Assembly (NCBI GenBank): GCA_017445085.1
Contig: JAFSUT010000010.1
Span: 1-39,631, forward strand
DNA length: 39,631 nt
From: Clostridia bacterium
Lineage (GTDB): Bacteria > Bacillota > Clostridia > Oscillospirales > CAG-272
Direction: 5' to 3'
Position numbers and translations under genes: made by a program. Below are positions 1-7,621 of this stretch, piece after piece (the stretch's first letter is position 1; the number at the start of each line of letters is the position of its first letter). The notes under the pieces were generated by a model. That model did no database searches. It was not told where the DNA came from and saw nothing but the letters and a program-made list of their open reading frames with translations.

Positions 1-981
1 CAAGCGGCGGGCGTGCAGGCGGTGGTGATGGAAGTGTCCTCTCAGGCGCTCTATCTCGACCGCGTGTACGGCATCGCTTTTTACGCGGTGGCGTTTACCA
101 ACCTGTCCCCCGATCATATCGGCAAGACCGAGCATCCGACCTTTGAACATTACCGCGACGCAAAGAAAAAACTCTTTGCCGCGGGCGGCGCAACTTACGG
201 CGTGGGCAATTTTGACGATCCCGCAACGGAGTATATGTTTGACCGCTTTGACGGACTGTATAATTCGTTTGGCACTTGCGGCGGCGATTTTTATGCCGAG
301 GATATCCGGCAAATGATGGAGGAGGGCGCTTTCGGCGTGCGCTTTACCCTGCACGCCATGGGCAAGACCTATCCCGTCACCCTGCCGATGCCCGGTAAAT
401 TCAACGTCAGCAACGCCCTTTGCGCCATTGCACTTGCCGTGCGGCTGGGCGTATCGCTTTCGTGTGCGGTGCGCGCCGTCGCGCATGCAAAAGCGCCCGG
501 GCGGTTTGAACTTGTCAAAACGCAGTTGCCCGCGGTTTTTATTATCGATTACGCACACAATTTTGCAAGTCTTGAAAGCGTGCTGACGACCCTCCGCGCG
601 TATCATCCGAAAAAGCTGTGGTGCGTCTGCGGCTCGGTCGGCGGGCGCACGCAAAGCCGCCGCCCCGAGATCGGACGCGCTCTCAGCCTTTACTGCGACC
701 ATGCCGTGCTGACGGCGGACAATCCCGACTATGAAGATCCGGAGCGCATTTGCAAAGAGATCTTTGCCGGCTTTGTGCGGGAGATCCCGTGCGACATCAT
801 CCCCGACCGTGCAGAGGCGATCCGCTTTGCGGCGGAGAGGGCGGGAGAGGGCGACATCGTACTGCTTGCCGGAAAAGGGCATGAGCAGTATCAGCTCATC
901 TGCGGCGGGCGGCGCCCGTTTTCCGAGCGCGTCTGCCTTGAAAAGTATGCCGCCGAAGTTGCCGCGCTCGGCATCAAATAG
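1..981 (+). CDS. murE: Mur ligase, MurE family (5' end missing)
   Basis: This is the 3' part of an ATP-dependent cytoplasmic ligase that adds the third, diamino residue to UDP-MurNAc-L-Ala-D-Glu in peptidoglycan synthesis. The frame is open from base 1, so the start and the N-terminal UDP-binding domain with its ATP P-loop lie outside the window. Visible family motifs are MEVSSQAL, FTNLSPDHIG and YRDAKKKLF (region of the carbamylated lysine), the IIDYAHN segment that opens the C-terminal domain, and LLAGKGHEQYQ near the end. The diamino-acid recognition site reads TADNPDYEDP, whereas meso-diaminopimelate enzymes have DNPR. The usual GCGGDRD stretch reads GSVGGRT. Both differences resemble lysine-type Firmicutes enzymes, so the added residue is uncertain. 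A strong terminator follows 28 bases after the stop. Confidence 0.88.
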   Translation, partial: QAAGVQAVVMEVSSQALYLDRVYGIAFYAVAFTNLSPDHIGKTEHPTFEHYRDAKKKLFAAGGATYGVGNFDDPATEYMFDRFDGLYNSFGTCGGDFYAEDIRQMMEEGAFGVRFTLHAMGKTYPVTLPMPGKFNVSNALCAIALAVRLGVSLSCAVRAVAHAKAPGRFELVKTQLPAVFIIDYAHNFASLESVLTTLRAYHPKKLWCVCGSVGGRTQSRRPEIGRALSLYCDHAVLTADNPDYEDPERICKEIFAGFVREIPCDIIPDRAEAIRFAAERAGEGDIVLLAGKGHEQYQLICGGRRPFSERVCLEKYAAEVAALGIK

Positions 982-1008
982 TTTGACATAAATATAATGT
1001 TGAAAAAA

Positions 1009-1040
1009 TAAAACCGGTTGCCGTAAGGCAACCGGTTTTA
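1009..1040. terminator. Terminator after murE
   Basis: A perfect 14-bp stem (1009-1022 with 1027-1040) closes on a GTAA tetraloop. The stem ends in TTTTA on the plus side, and its A-rich left arm gives a T-rich end on the minus strand, so it could also stop minus-strand transcription from yajC. Confidence 0.85.
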
Positions 1041-1091
1041 TGATGTTTTGAAAATAAAAATAAGGGGATAGGAAAAAAGATGCAGAAGCGC

Positions 1092-1139
1092 CGAATTTGC
1101 TCCGAAGACATATTCAAATATGTCGAGAGGGCAAATTCG
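1092..1139. repeat. Nested inverted repeat between murE and yajC
   Basis: Outer arms of 9 bp (1092-1100 and 1131-1139) enclose an inner perfect 7-bp hairpin (1107-1113 and 1118-1124, loop TCAA). There is no clear poly-T tract, so it is not a typical terminator. It may be a small mobile intergenic repeat or a stable RNA element. I see no second copy in this window. Confidence 0.45.
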
Positions 1140-1163
1140 ACGGTAGAAAAAACGGATATAAAG

Positions 1164-1188
1164 AAACCTTGCGCCAAGCGCAAGGTTT
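1164..1188 (-). terminator. Possible terminator of yajC
   Basis: A perfect 11-bp stem (1164-1174 with 1178-1188) lies about 90 bases past the yajC stop. On the minus strand it is followed by a T-rich stretch, but the six-T run begins only about 10 bases beyond the stem, so termination here is plausible rather than clear. Confidence 0.4.
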
Positions 1189-1277
1189 CAACCGCTCGTG
1201 TCTAAAAAATGCAAGCCAACCGTTTTGTCCGAAAATACAATTCCGTTTTTTCGGTCGGCGCTTTTTTACATCCCCGC

Positions 1278-1640
1278 TTATTGTTCGTCGGATACTTTTT
1301 TGTCCGCCGCCTTGACGTCTACGCTGCGAATGGCGCTTTTGAGAAAACGGATCTTTGTCCCCGCCTTGCTGGTCTCAATGGTGACGGTTTCGTCCTTGAT
1401 GGAAACGATCTCGCCGATGACGCCGCCGATGGTGGTGATCTCATCGCCGACTTGTAGTGAATCGCGCATATCCTGCGCCTCTTTTTCCTGCTTTTTCTGC
1501 GGACGGATCATTACAAAGTAAAGAAGCACGAGCATCAGCACAAGCATCAGCGGCGTGCCGAACTGCGAGAGAAACGCCGCCGCGCCGGTGACTTCCGCCG
1601 TCTCCGCGGACTCTGCGGCGGTCAAAAAGAATTGAAACAT
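1278..1640 (-). CDS. yajC: Preprotein translocase accessory subunit YajC
   Basis: A 120-residue single-pass inner-membrane protein that associates with SecDF and the SecYEG translocon. After a short N-terminus, one hydrophobic segment (about residues 28-47) runs into the family motif MIRPQKKQEKE. A small beta-rich domain follows, with the typical GDEITTIGGVIGEI sequence and a charged tail. Length and order match the YajC family. The ATG has a strong GAGGAGG site a few bases upstream and its own promoter. In many genomes yajC sits beside tgt or secDF; neither is here, and the gene stands alone between murE and a uracil permease transcribed the other way. Confidence 0.95.
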   Translation of the reverse strand: MFQFFLTAAESAETAEVTGAAAFLSQFGTPLMLVLMLVLLYFVMIRPQKKQEKEAQDMRDSLQVGDEITTIGGVIGEIVSIKDETVTIETSKAGTKIRFLKSAIRSVDVKAADKKVSDEQ

Positions 1641-1672
1641 CGGATATTCCTCCTCAAAGTGGATTTGCCAAT

Positions 1673-1701
1673 ATTATACTATGTTTTCGCTTTTAATGCA
1701 A
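1673..1701 (-). promoter_or_regulatory. Promoter of yajC
   Basis: On the minus strand, TTGCAT (1696-1701) and a perfect TATAAT (1673-1678) are separated by 17 bases, 33 bases before the yajC start. Confidence 0.7.
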
Positions 1702-1759
1702 GGCATTTTTGCAAGAATATCCAAAAATCATTTTTTCTGTAATTTTTCGCTAAAAGGGG

Positions 1760-1788
1760 TTTACAAACGACAAAACGTATGCTATACT
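1760..1788 (+). promoter_or_regulatory. Promoter of the uracil permease leader
   Basis: TTTACA (1760-1765) and TATACT (1783-1788) with a 17-base spacer. Transcription would begin near 1795, just before the PyrR-binding hairpin, leaving a leader of about 150 bases before the permease start. Confidence 0.75.
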
Positions 1789-1810
1789 AAGTAGCGTAAA
1801 AAATCTTTAA

Positions 1811-1906
1811 GACGGTACAGAGATGCCGGCAAGATTTGTCATAGCCGCGTTTTTTACGGGGTGTTTTATGTCTATGTCTTGCCGACGGCTGTCGGCAAGT
1901 TTTTTT
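1811..1906 (+). promoter_or_regulatory. PyrR-type pyrimidine attenuator
   Basis: The leader contains a PyrR-binding-loop-like hairpin: stem GGTA/TGCC around hexaloop CAGAGA (1814-1827), with C1813 and G1828 extending it. An intrinsic terminator follows: 9-bp stem (1878-1886 with 1891-1899), loop GGCT, then seven Ts (1900-1906). An alternative antiterminator is visible because 1827-1834 can pair with 1877-1884 and 1840-1844 with 1872-1876, which breaks both other hairpins. In the known mechanism, PyrR with UMP stabilises the first hairpin and lets the terminator form, so the permease is made only when pyrimidine nucleotides are low. The assignment rests on the hairpin shape, the loop sequence and the downstream uracil permease. 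Confidence 0.82.
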
Positions 1907-1946
1907 ATGCCGTTTTACCGCCGAAAGATACAATGGAGGAAAGTGT

Positions 1947-3263
1947 ATGAAACTGATTTACAATGTCAAGGACAAGCCGAAGTTCGGTCAACTCATCGTC
2001 TTCGCGTTCCAGCAGCTGCTCGCGATCCTGGCGGCGACCATCGCCGTGCCGGCGATCATCGGCAATGGGATGTCGCAGGCGGCGGCTCTGTTCGGCGCCG
2101 GTATCGGTACGCTCGTTTACCTGCTCTTTACCAAGTTTAAGAGCCCTGTGTTCCTCGGCTCCTCGTTTGCTTTCATCGGTTCGATGTTTGCGGCGTTTGC
2201 CGGCGCGACTTCGGCACAACTCGGTTTTCTCGGTATGATCCTCGGCGCGGCTTTCGCCGGTCTCGTCTACGTCGTCATCGCCCTCATCGTTAAGGTCGCA
2301 GGCGTCAAATGGATCGATAAACTGATGCCCGCGGTCGTTATCGGACCCACGGTTTCGATCATCGGTCTGTCGCTCGCCGGCAACGCCGTCGGTGATTTCA
2401 CCGGCGCAAACGCAGGCGTCAACACCTACGTTGCCGTCATCTGCGGTCTCGTCACCCTCTTTACCGTCATCCTCTGCTCGGTTTACGGTAAAAAGACTTT
2501 GAAGCTCATTCCGTTTATCATCGGTATCGCTGCAGGCTATATCGTTGCGCTCTGCTTTACGCTCATCGGCAGATCCACCGGCAACGAGGCACTGATGGTC
2601 ATCAATCTCAGCGCGTTTGAAAATATGAAGCTCTTTTCAGTACCGCAGTTCACCTTTGTGGAAGCCCTCAAGGGCGTGAAAGAATTGACCCCCTCGTATA
2701 TCGCAACGATCGCGGCTGCCTATGTTCCGGTTGCGTTTGTCGTCTTTGCCGAACACATCGCCGACCACAAAAACCTCTCTTCGGTCATCGGCACCGAACT
2801 GCTTGAAGAGCCGGGGCTCCACAGAACGCTCCTCGGCGACGGCGTCGGCTCGATCTGCGGCGCATTCTTCGGCGGCTGCCCCAACACCACCTACGGTGAG
2901 TCGGTCGGCTGCGTCGCCATCACCGGCAACGCCTCGGTCGTCACCATCCTCGCAACGGCGATCCTTGCGATCCTTGCTTCCTTCTTCAGCCCGTTTGTCG
3001 TCCTGCTTTCGACCATCCCGGGCTGCGTTATGGGCGGCGTTTGTATCACCCTGTACGGTTTCATCGCTGTCAGCGGTTTGAAGATGATCCAAAAGGTCGA
3101 CCTCGGCGAAAACAAAAACCTCTTCGTCGTTGCTGTCATCCTCATCGCGGGGATCGGCGGTCTCTCGATCTCGTTTGGCAACGTCACCATCACCTCCGTG
3201 GCTTGTGCGCTGATCCTCGGCATCATCACAAACCTCCTCGTTTCCGGCAAAAAAGCACAGTAA
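1947..3263 (+). CDS. uraA: Uracil permease (NCS2 family)
   Basis: A 438-residue polytopic inner-membrane protein of the nucleobase-cation symporter-2 family, predicted to import uracil with protons for salvage. Hydrophobic segments run through the whole length. The N-terminal FGQLIVFAFQQLLAILAATI segment and the conserved GGCPNTTYGESVG signature (about residues 309-321) fit UraA/PyrP rather than the xanthine or urate branches. GGAGGA sits six bases before the ATG. The PyrR-type attenuator upstream supports pyrimidine specificity. No pyr biosynthesis gene is adjacent, so this is a single-gene unit closed by its own terminator. Codon choice is strongly biased (ATC, GGT, CTC), suggesting good expression. 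Confidence 0.93.
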   Translation: MKLIYNVKDKPKFGQLIVFAFQQLLAILAATIAVPAIIGNGMSQAAALFGAGIGTLVYLLFTKFKSPVFLGSSFAFIGSMFAAFAGATSAQLGFLGMILGAAFAGLVYVVIALIVKVAGVKWIDKLMPAVVIGPTVSIIGLSLAGNAVGDFTGANAGVNTYVAVICGLVTLFTVILCSVYGKKTLKLIPFIIGIAAGYIVALCFTLIGRSTGNEALMVINLSAFENMKLFSVPQFTFVEALKGVKELTPSYIATIAAAYVPVAFVVFAEHIADHKNLSSVIGTELLEEPGLHRTLLGDGVGSICGAFFGGCPNTTYGESVGCVAITGNASVVTILATAILAILASFFSPFVVLLSTIPGCVMGGVCITLYGFIAVSGLKMIQKVDLGENKNLFVVAVILIAGIGGLSISFGNVTITSVACALILGIITNLLVSGKKAQ

Positions 3264-3282
3264 ATCAAAATTTGAATCAAAT

Positions 3283-3322
3283 GGGCGGGAAAGAAACGCT
3301 GTTTCTTTCCCGCCCGTTTTTT
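3283..3322 (+). terminator. Terminator of the uracil permease gene
   Basis: A 15-bp GC-rich stem (3283-3297 with 3301-3315) is followed by a run of six Ts. Confidence 0.9.
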
Positions 3323-3387
3323 CGTCCCCCGAAAACGGGGGTAAAAACCGCATCCGGACTTTTTTAGCATCCCTTTTTGTTTTTTTC

Positions 3388-3416
3388 TTGTATTTTTTAT
3401 CGAAATATGGTATACT
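3388..3416 (+). promoter_or_regulatory. Promoter of the carboxypeptidase gene
   Basis: TTGTAT (3388-3393) and TATACT (3411-3416) with a 17-base spacer, followed about 30 bases later by an AAAGGAGG ribosome-binding site. Confidence 0.7.
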
Positions 3417-3459
3417 GTTCTCGCTTGATTTGGCATTTTGACGAAAGGAGGGCACGCAT

Positions 3460-4662
3460 ATCGAAAATTTTACCGGACATCCGGCACAAAAACGACCGGC
3501 AGAAGCGTCCCCGGCGCAAAAGCGCCCGACGCCGCCGCCGTTGGCAAAAACCAACGCCGCGCGCCCGCCGTACCGCCCGCCGCGGGCAGGAACGGCGCAG
3601 ACGTCGGCGTCAAATCATAGGCCGGCGCCGCGGCAGGGAAAAGTTTCTCTCCTTTCGGTACTGACGGTCGTCCTTTGTATTTCGCTTGCCGTTTTGCTTG
3701 TCATCCTGGCGACGATCAGATATAACAATAAACGTTCCGACAGCCGGCTGCACGAGCAGCAGATGAAAAATGAAGAACTCCTGGCGGCGCTGGCACGCGC
3801 GTCGTCCTCGGAAACGCTGTCCGACATTACGGAGCCGCAGATCGCTTACGCCGCGTACACCGATAAAACACGGACGATTTCGGACTGCGCCAGCGAATAC
3901 GCCATTTTGATCGACGTGGACGAACAGACGGTAGTGGCGGAGAAAAACGGCGAGGATCGTATCTATCCCGCCTCCATGACCAAAATAATGACGCTGATCG
4001 TTGCCGTCGAGCATATCACCGATTTCAATGAACGGTACACGATGGATTTTGATATCGTCAACGACGCGTATCTTGCGGGCGCGAGCATTGCAGGGTTTTC
4101 CACGGGGGAAAAAGTCCCGCTGATCGACCTGTTGTACGGCGCGGCGCTGCCCTCGGGGGCGGACGCCACGGCGGCGCTGGCACGCTATGTTGCCGGCAGT
4201 GAGGAAGAGTTTGCAAAACTTATGAACGAGAAAGCGCGGAGCATGGGACTTCGCTCCACGCATTTTGAAAACGCGAGCGGACTGCACGACAAAAATCATT
4301 ATTCAACGCCGCACGAAATGGCGCTGATCCTTGAATATGCGATGCAGTCGCCGAAAATTGCGGAGATCTTGTCCACCTACACCTATACGACAACGCCGAC
4401 CGACGAACATCCCGAGGGGATCTTTTTGGTCAGCACCATGTTTAAGAAGATGCGTGGCGATGAGTCGGGCGTGGCGGAAGTCATCGCGGGCAAAACCGGC
4501 TATACAGTCGAGGCGCACAACTGCCTGGCATCCATGGCACAGACGCCGGAGGGACACCGCTACGTGCTGGTGACCGCTTCTGCGATCGGAGAATACGCGC
4601 CGATCTTTGATGCGATCGACATTTACAAGACCTATATTCCTCTGGCGGAAAAGTATAAATAA
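3460..4662 (+). CDS. D-alanyl-D-alanine carboxypeptidase (S11), AUC start
   Basis: A penicillin-binding-protein-5-like serine peptidase that trims the terminal D-Ala of peptidoglycan stem peptides outside the membrane. A Pro/Gln/Ala-rich cytoplasmic tail of about 65 residues precedes one membrane segment (SLLSVLTVVLCISLAVLLV), so it is anchored at the N-terminus. Catalytic motifs are SMTK (the SxxK pair) and KTG in AGKTGYT. The middle SxN motif reads SGA in LPSGADAT, so the asparagine is missing. The only conventional start, TTG at 3541, has no ribosome-binding site. A strong AAAGGAGG ends eight bases before an in-frame ATC at 3460, and the frame from there encodes a plausible tail. I therefore place the start at 3460, giving 400 residues; a mutated or miscalled ATG is the alternative. 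Confidence 0.85.
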   Translation: MENFTGHPAQKRPAEASPAQKRPTPPPLAKTNAARPPYRPPRAGTAQTSASNHRPAPRQGKVSLLSVLTVVLCISLAVLLVILATIRYNNKRSDSRLHEQQMKNEELLAALARASSSETLSDITEPQIAYAAYTDKTRTISDCASEYAILIDVDEQTVVAEKNGEDRIYPASMTKIMTLIVAVEHITDFNERYTMDFDIVNDAYLAGASIAGFSTGEKVPLIDLLYGAALPSGADATAALARYVAGSEEEFAKLMNEKARSMGLRSTHFENASGLHDKNHYSTPHEMALILEYAMQSPKIAEILSTYTYTTTPTDEHPEGIFLVSTMFKKMRGDESGVAEVIAGKTGYTVEAHNCLASMAQTPEGHRYVLVTASAIGEYAPIFDAIDIYKTYIPLAEKYK

Positions 4663-4675
4663 TGTTTTTTTAGGG

Positions 4676-4707
4676 GCGGACTGCAAATCTCTTTGCAGTC
4701 CGCTTTA
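4676..4707 (+). terminator. Terminator of the carboxypeptidase gene
   Basis: A perfect 12-bp stem (4676-4687 with 4692-4703), loop TCTC, then TTTAT. The downstream T tract is short, but a T run also lies before the stem. Confidence 0.75.
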
Positions 4708-4710
4708 TCC

Positions 4711-4883
4711 GTACGGTATAAATTCCGGTCGAATTTTCAGGCGGAATTTGATATTGAAAATCCACTTTCGAATTTCTAAAATAAAATCGCGGCGCCGTGT
4801 AAAAAATTCTACGGCGGTGATTTTTTTCGGATTTGTCGGCAAGTTTGCACAATTTCAGCGGCGGATTTTCTACATCCGCCACA
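4711..4883. other. AT-rich non-coding stretch with small hairpins
   Basis: No convincing gene. A 6-bp stem (4793-4798 with 4811-4816) is followed by a T run at about 4821-4827 and could be a weak terminator. A 7-bp hairpin (4860-4866 with 4874-4880) sits directly before the -35 box of the next promoter, where an operator would be expected. Confidence 0.4.
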
Positions 4884-4913
4884 TTGAAAACCGACGGTGA
4901 ATTGTGTTATAAT
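4884..4913 (+). promoter_or_regulatory. Promoter of the sialidase-fold gene cluster
   Basis: TTGAAA (4884-4889) and a perfect TATAAT (4908-4913) with an 18-base spacer, 60 bases before the first gene's ATG. Confidence 0.75.
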
Positions 4914-4973
4914 TATACTGTAATATTATATAAAAATAGAAAACTGCACTTTTATATTTGCGGAGGACTTGAT

Positions 4974-7604
4974 ATGAGATCGAAAAAACTGTGTGCCCTC
5001 GCTCTTTTTCTCGCGGCGATGCTGCTTTCTTTCCCGGTGTTTGGGGAGGAGGACGCCGACGCGCCCGCAGCGGCGCCGGAATCGTCTTTCGACGGGGTGA
5101 CGATCGTCGCTACCGACCGCCTCTACGACAGTTTCGCCGATGCGGAAGAGATTTGTGACGGGCTTTGCCTCGGCTGGTTTGCCACCGAGCGCACGGCAAA
5201 GGCGCTGGATACGGTCAACGCGCTTTCCGCGCCGCGCACGGTGATGTACGGCGCGTTTTACGTGGGGGATGTTTTGGAACTCCTCGGCGCGCAGATGCGG
5301 ACAAGCGCGCCTGCCGGCGTGCGTTTCGTTTCCTCGATCGACACGGCGTTTGTCCGTGCGGTGGAAGCCGTAAGTGCCAAAAACCGTCTCGGTAAAGGCG
5401 GCAGTTTCGTACCTGCCAACGAATATCGGAGTGACTACGGGTTCGGCACGGCGCTGGCGCTTTCCGTCACGCTCGACGGCGAGCTTGAAAAGCCGCAGGG
5501 CGACAACGTGATGGACGGAATGTGCGTCCCCGGCGTGTATCTCCTCGAAGAAACCGATGAAAAAATGGTGTTCACCGCCACGGTGATCGGCATCGACACG
5601 GCGTCCGATGCGGATGAGATCACCGCGCGCCCGTACGTGACCTATACGGACGCAAATGGCGGCGAACATACCTATTTCTACACCGAGCCGGACAGCGCAA
5701 GCGGCGGGTACGGCATCAGTCTGTACACCCTTTGCGGCGCGGTCACGGCGGACGACGGAGCAGACGACGAGGCGAAATCGGCGGCACAGGCGATCCTTGA
5801 AGCCTACGCCGCGTCTCCTGTGACCCTGACCCCGATCACCGCTTTGAATGCGACGTCCGAGGACGGCAGCGCCGACGACGATAACGCCTATATCGAGGCG
5901 GATCATACCACCCGTGCCGTCCGTACGATCGCCGATCATGACCGCTATCAGCTCGTCTGCTATCCGAGGATAGTCAAAGTGCGCGACGATTTGTATCTTT
6001 TGACCTTCCATCGCGGGCAGCTCGGCAACCACCTCTACTACACCACCTCGACCGACGGGGTGAACTGGGGCGACCCCGCGGTGCTTTACAATTCGGGCGC
6101 GGCGGTCAACCGCTTTACCTATACCGAGGGACCACTTGACGGCACGGACGACCTGTACCTGGCGGTCAACGCCGACCTCTGCCTGACGTCGGACGGAGAA
6201 CTCCTCTGCGTGTATTCCCGCCGTCCGAGCAAAGGCTATACGCTCTATAATTCTTACAGTTCGATCGAGCTGATCCGCGGGACCGTAAGCGGCGACACGA
6301 TTTCCTGGTCGAAGCCGACGACGATCTACCGCGGCGCCAACTGGGAGCCCGAAATCATCGAACGTGCCGACGGGCGCATCGAAGTCTTTTGGTCGCAGGC
6401 GGCGCCATACATTGACCTTTACGGCTTTACCAGGCAAAAACGTTCCAGCGGCGTCGGTATGATCTATTCGACCGACGGCGGCTATACCTTTACGCCGGGT
6501 CTTGAAGAAATGGCGGCAAACCACTATGCGGGCATCCGCGTCCTGGAAGACTACGTCGGCGATATGGATCTTTTGCCGCTGGACGATACGCGCAGCGAAA
6601 GCGAACTTGCCAAAAATGAGACCCAGATCGCCCTCGGCTCACAACCGGCGGATTATACGCCGGGGACCGTCCGCTTCTATTCCGGGCAGATGCCGGGCGT
6701 TGTCGAACTTGTCGGCGGACGGATGATGGTGGTCGCCGAGAGCGAGCCGATCGCCAGAAACGGCATGAATCTCGTTGCCGCATTTTCGGATGCGGACGGC
6801 GAGTGGACGCCTCTCGGCATCGACGAGGAGGGACCGTCTACGCTGATGGATGAACTCTTCAAGGCGGCGGCGCCTACGCTTTGCCGTTTCCCCTCAGGTG
6901 AAGTTTTGCTCTCCTACAATTCGTCGGGTAAGGCTTGCACGCGTCTTTTGCACAAAGACGGGCAAAATATCGCCTCTGCGACGGAGACCCGCCCGCTTGC
7001 CGATACAAACTACAGCGGCTTTTGGTCGGGAACTTCGATCTTGGACGCACATACGGCGATGGTGGCGATGACCTACAACGATCCCGCCGATACCGTCAAC
7101 ACCACGAAAAACAGGATGCTGCTTACCGCGATGGTGCGCCTCAATCACACGCTGAACGCGGCGCGGAAAAACGTGATCGCCGACGGCATCCCGCAGGAGT
7201 GGACAGACGTGACCGACGCGCTTTTCGTCGGCAGTGAGAGCGAAACGCAGGCGACCTACCGCTTTGCTTATGACGATACCACGCTCTACGTTCTCATTGA
7301 GCGCACCGACGAAGGGATCGGCGAAAATGACAGCACGTTCTGCTCGATCTTTGCCGGTACGGATACCATTTCGCTCTCCTTTAAGGGAGAAGAATGTCTG
7401 CACCTGCCTCTCGGCGCCGTGGCAAATACCCGTGCGGCAGAGGGCGGCAGAGTATTTGAATTTGCCCTTGATCGCGCGGCGCTCGGACTGGAGGGCGACA
7501 GCATCCGCGTTTGTCCGGGACTTTCCGAGGACGGCGTATTGGATATGATCGACGGCATTTCCGCCGGCGATGCGTCAAGCTGGATCAAAGTGAACTTGAA
7601 ATAA
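4974..7604 (+). CDS. Secreted sialidase-fold (BNR) protein with CBM9-like domain
   Basis: An 876-residue exported protein. The ATG is chosen because GGAGG lies seven bases upstream and a signal peptide follows (MRSKKLCALALFLAAMLLSF, cut near VFG-EED). The first ~280 mature residues form a module with PAGVRFVSSID and ARPYVTYTD motifs, a type I recognise from clostridial surface proteins but cannot name. The centre is a sialidase-type beta-propeller: CYPRIVKVRDDLYLL resembles its first blade, with Asp-box-like TSTDGVNW and YSTDGGYTF. The last ~150 residues (VIADGIPQEWTDVTDALFVG, then DDTTLYVLIERTD) resemble a CBM9/DOMON sugar-binding domain. It probably binds or cleaves an extracellular glycan; sialidase, exo-arabinanase (GH93) or a non-enzymatic lectin are all possible. 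No membrane or wall anchor is visible. Confidence 0.75.
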   Translation: MRSKKLCALALFLAAMLLSFPVFGEEDADAPAAAPESSFDGVTIVATDRLYDSFADAEEICDGLCLGWFATERTAKALDTVNALSAPRTVMYGAFYVGDVLELLGAQMRTSAPAGVRFVSSIDTAFVRAVEAVSAKNRLGKGGSFVPANEYRSDYGFGTALALSVTLDGELEKPQGDNVMDGMCVPGVYLLEETDEKMVFTATVIGIDTASDADEITARPYVTYTDANGGEHTYFYTEPDSASGGYGISLYTLCGAVTADDGADDEAKSAAQAILEAYAASPVTLTPITALNATSEDGSADDDNAYIEADHTTRAVRTIADHDRYQLVCYPRIVKVRDDLYLLTFHRGQLGNHLYYTTSTDGVNWGDPAVLYNSGAAVNRFTYTEGPLDGTDDLYLAVNADLCLTSDGELLCVYSRRPSKGYTLYNSYSSIELIRGTVSGDTISWSKPTTIYRGANWEPEIIERADGRIEVFWSQAAPYIDLYGFTRQKRSSGVGMIYSTDGGYTFTPGLEEMAANHYAGIRVLEDYVGDMDLLPLDDTRSESELAKNETQIALGSQPADYTPGTVRFYSGQMPGVVELVGGRMMVVAESEPIARNGMNLVAAFSDADGEWTPLGIDEEGPSTLMDELFKAAAPTLCRFPSGEVLLSYNSSGKACTRLLHKDGQNIASATETRPLADTNYSGFWSGTSILDAHTAMVAMTYNDPADTVNTTKNRMLLTAMVRLNHTLNAARKNVIADGIPQEWTDVTDALFVGSESETQATYRFAYDDTTLYVLIERTDEGIGENDSTFCSIFAGTDTISLSFKGEECLHLPLGAVANTRAAEGGRVFEFALDRAALGLEGDSIRVCPGLSEDGVLDMIDGISAGDASSWIKVNLK

Positions 7605-7621
7605 AGAATTGAGGAATTACC

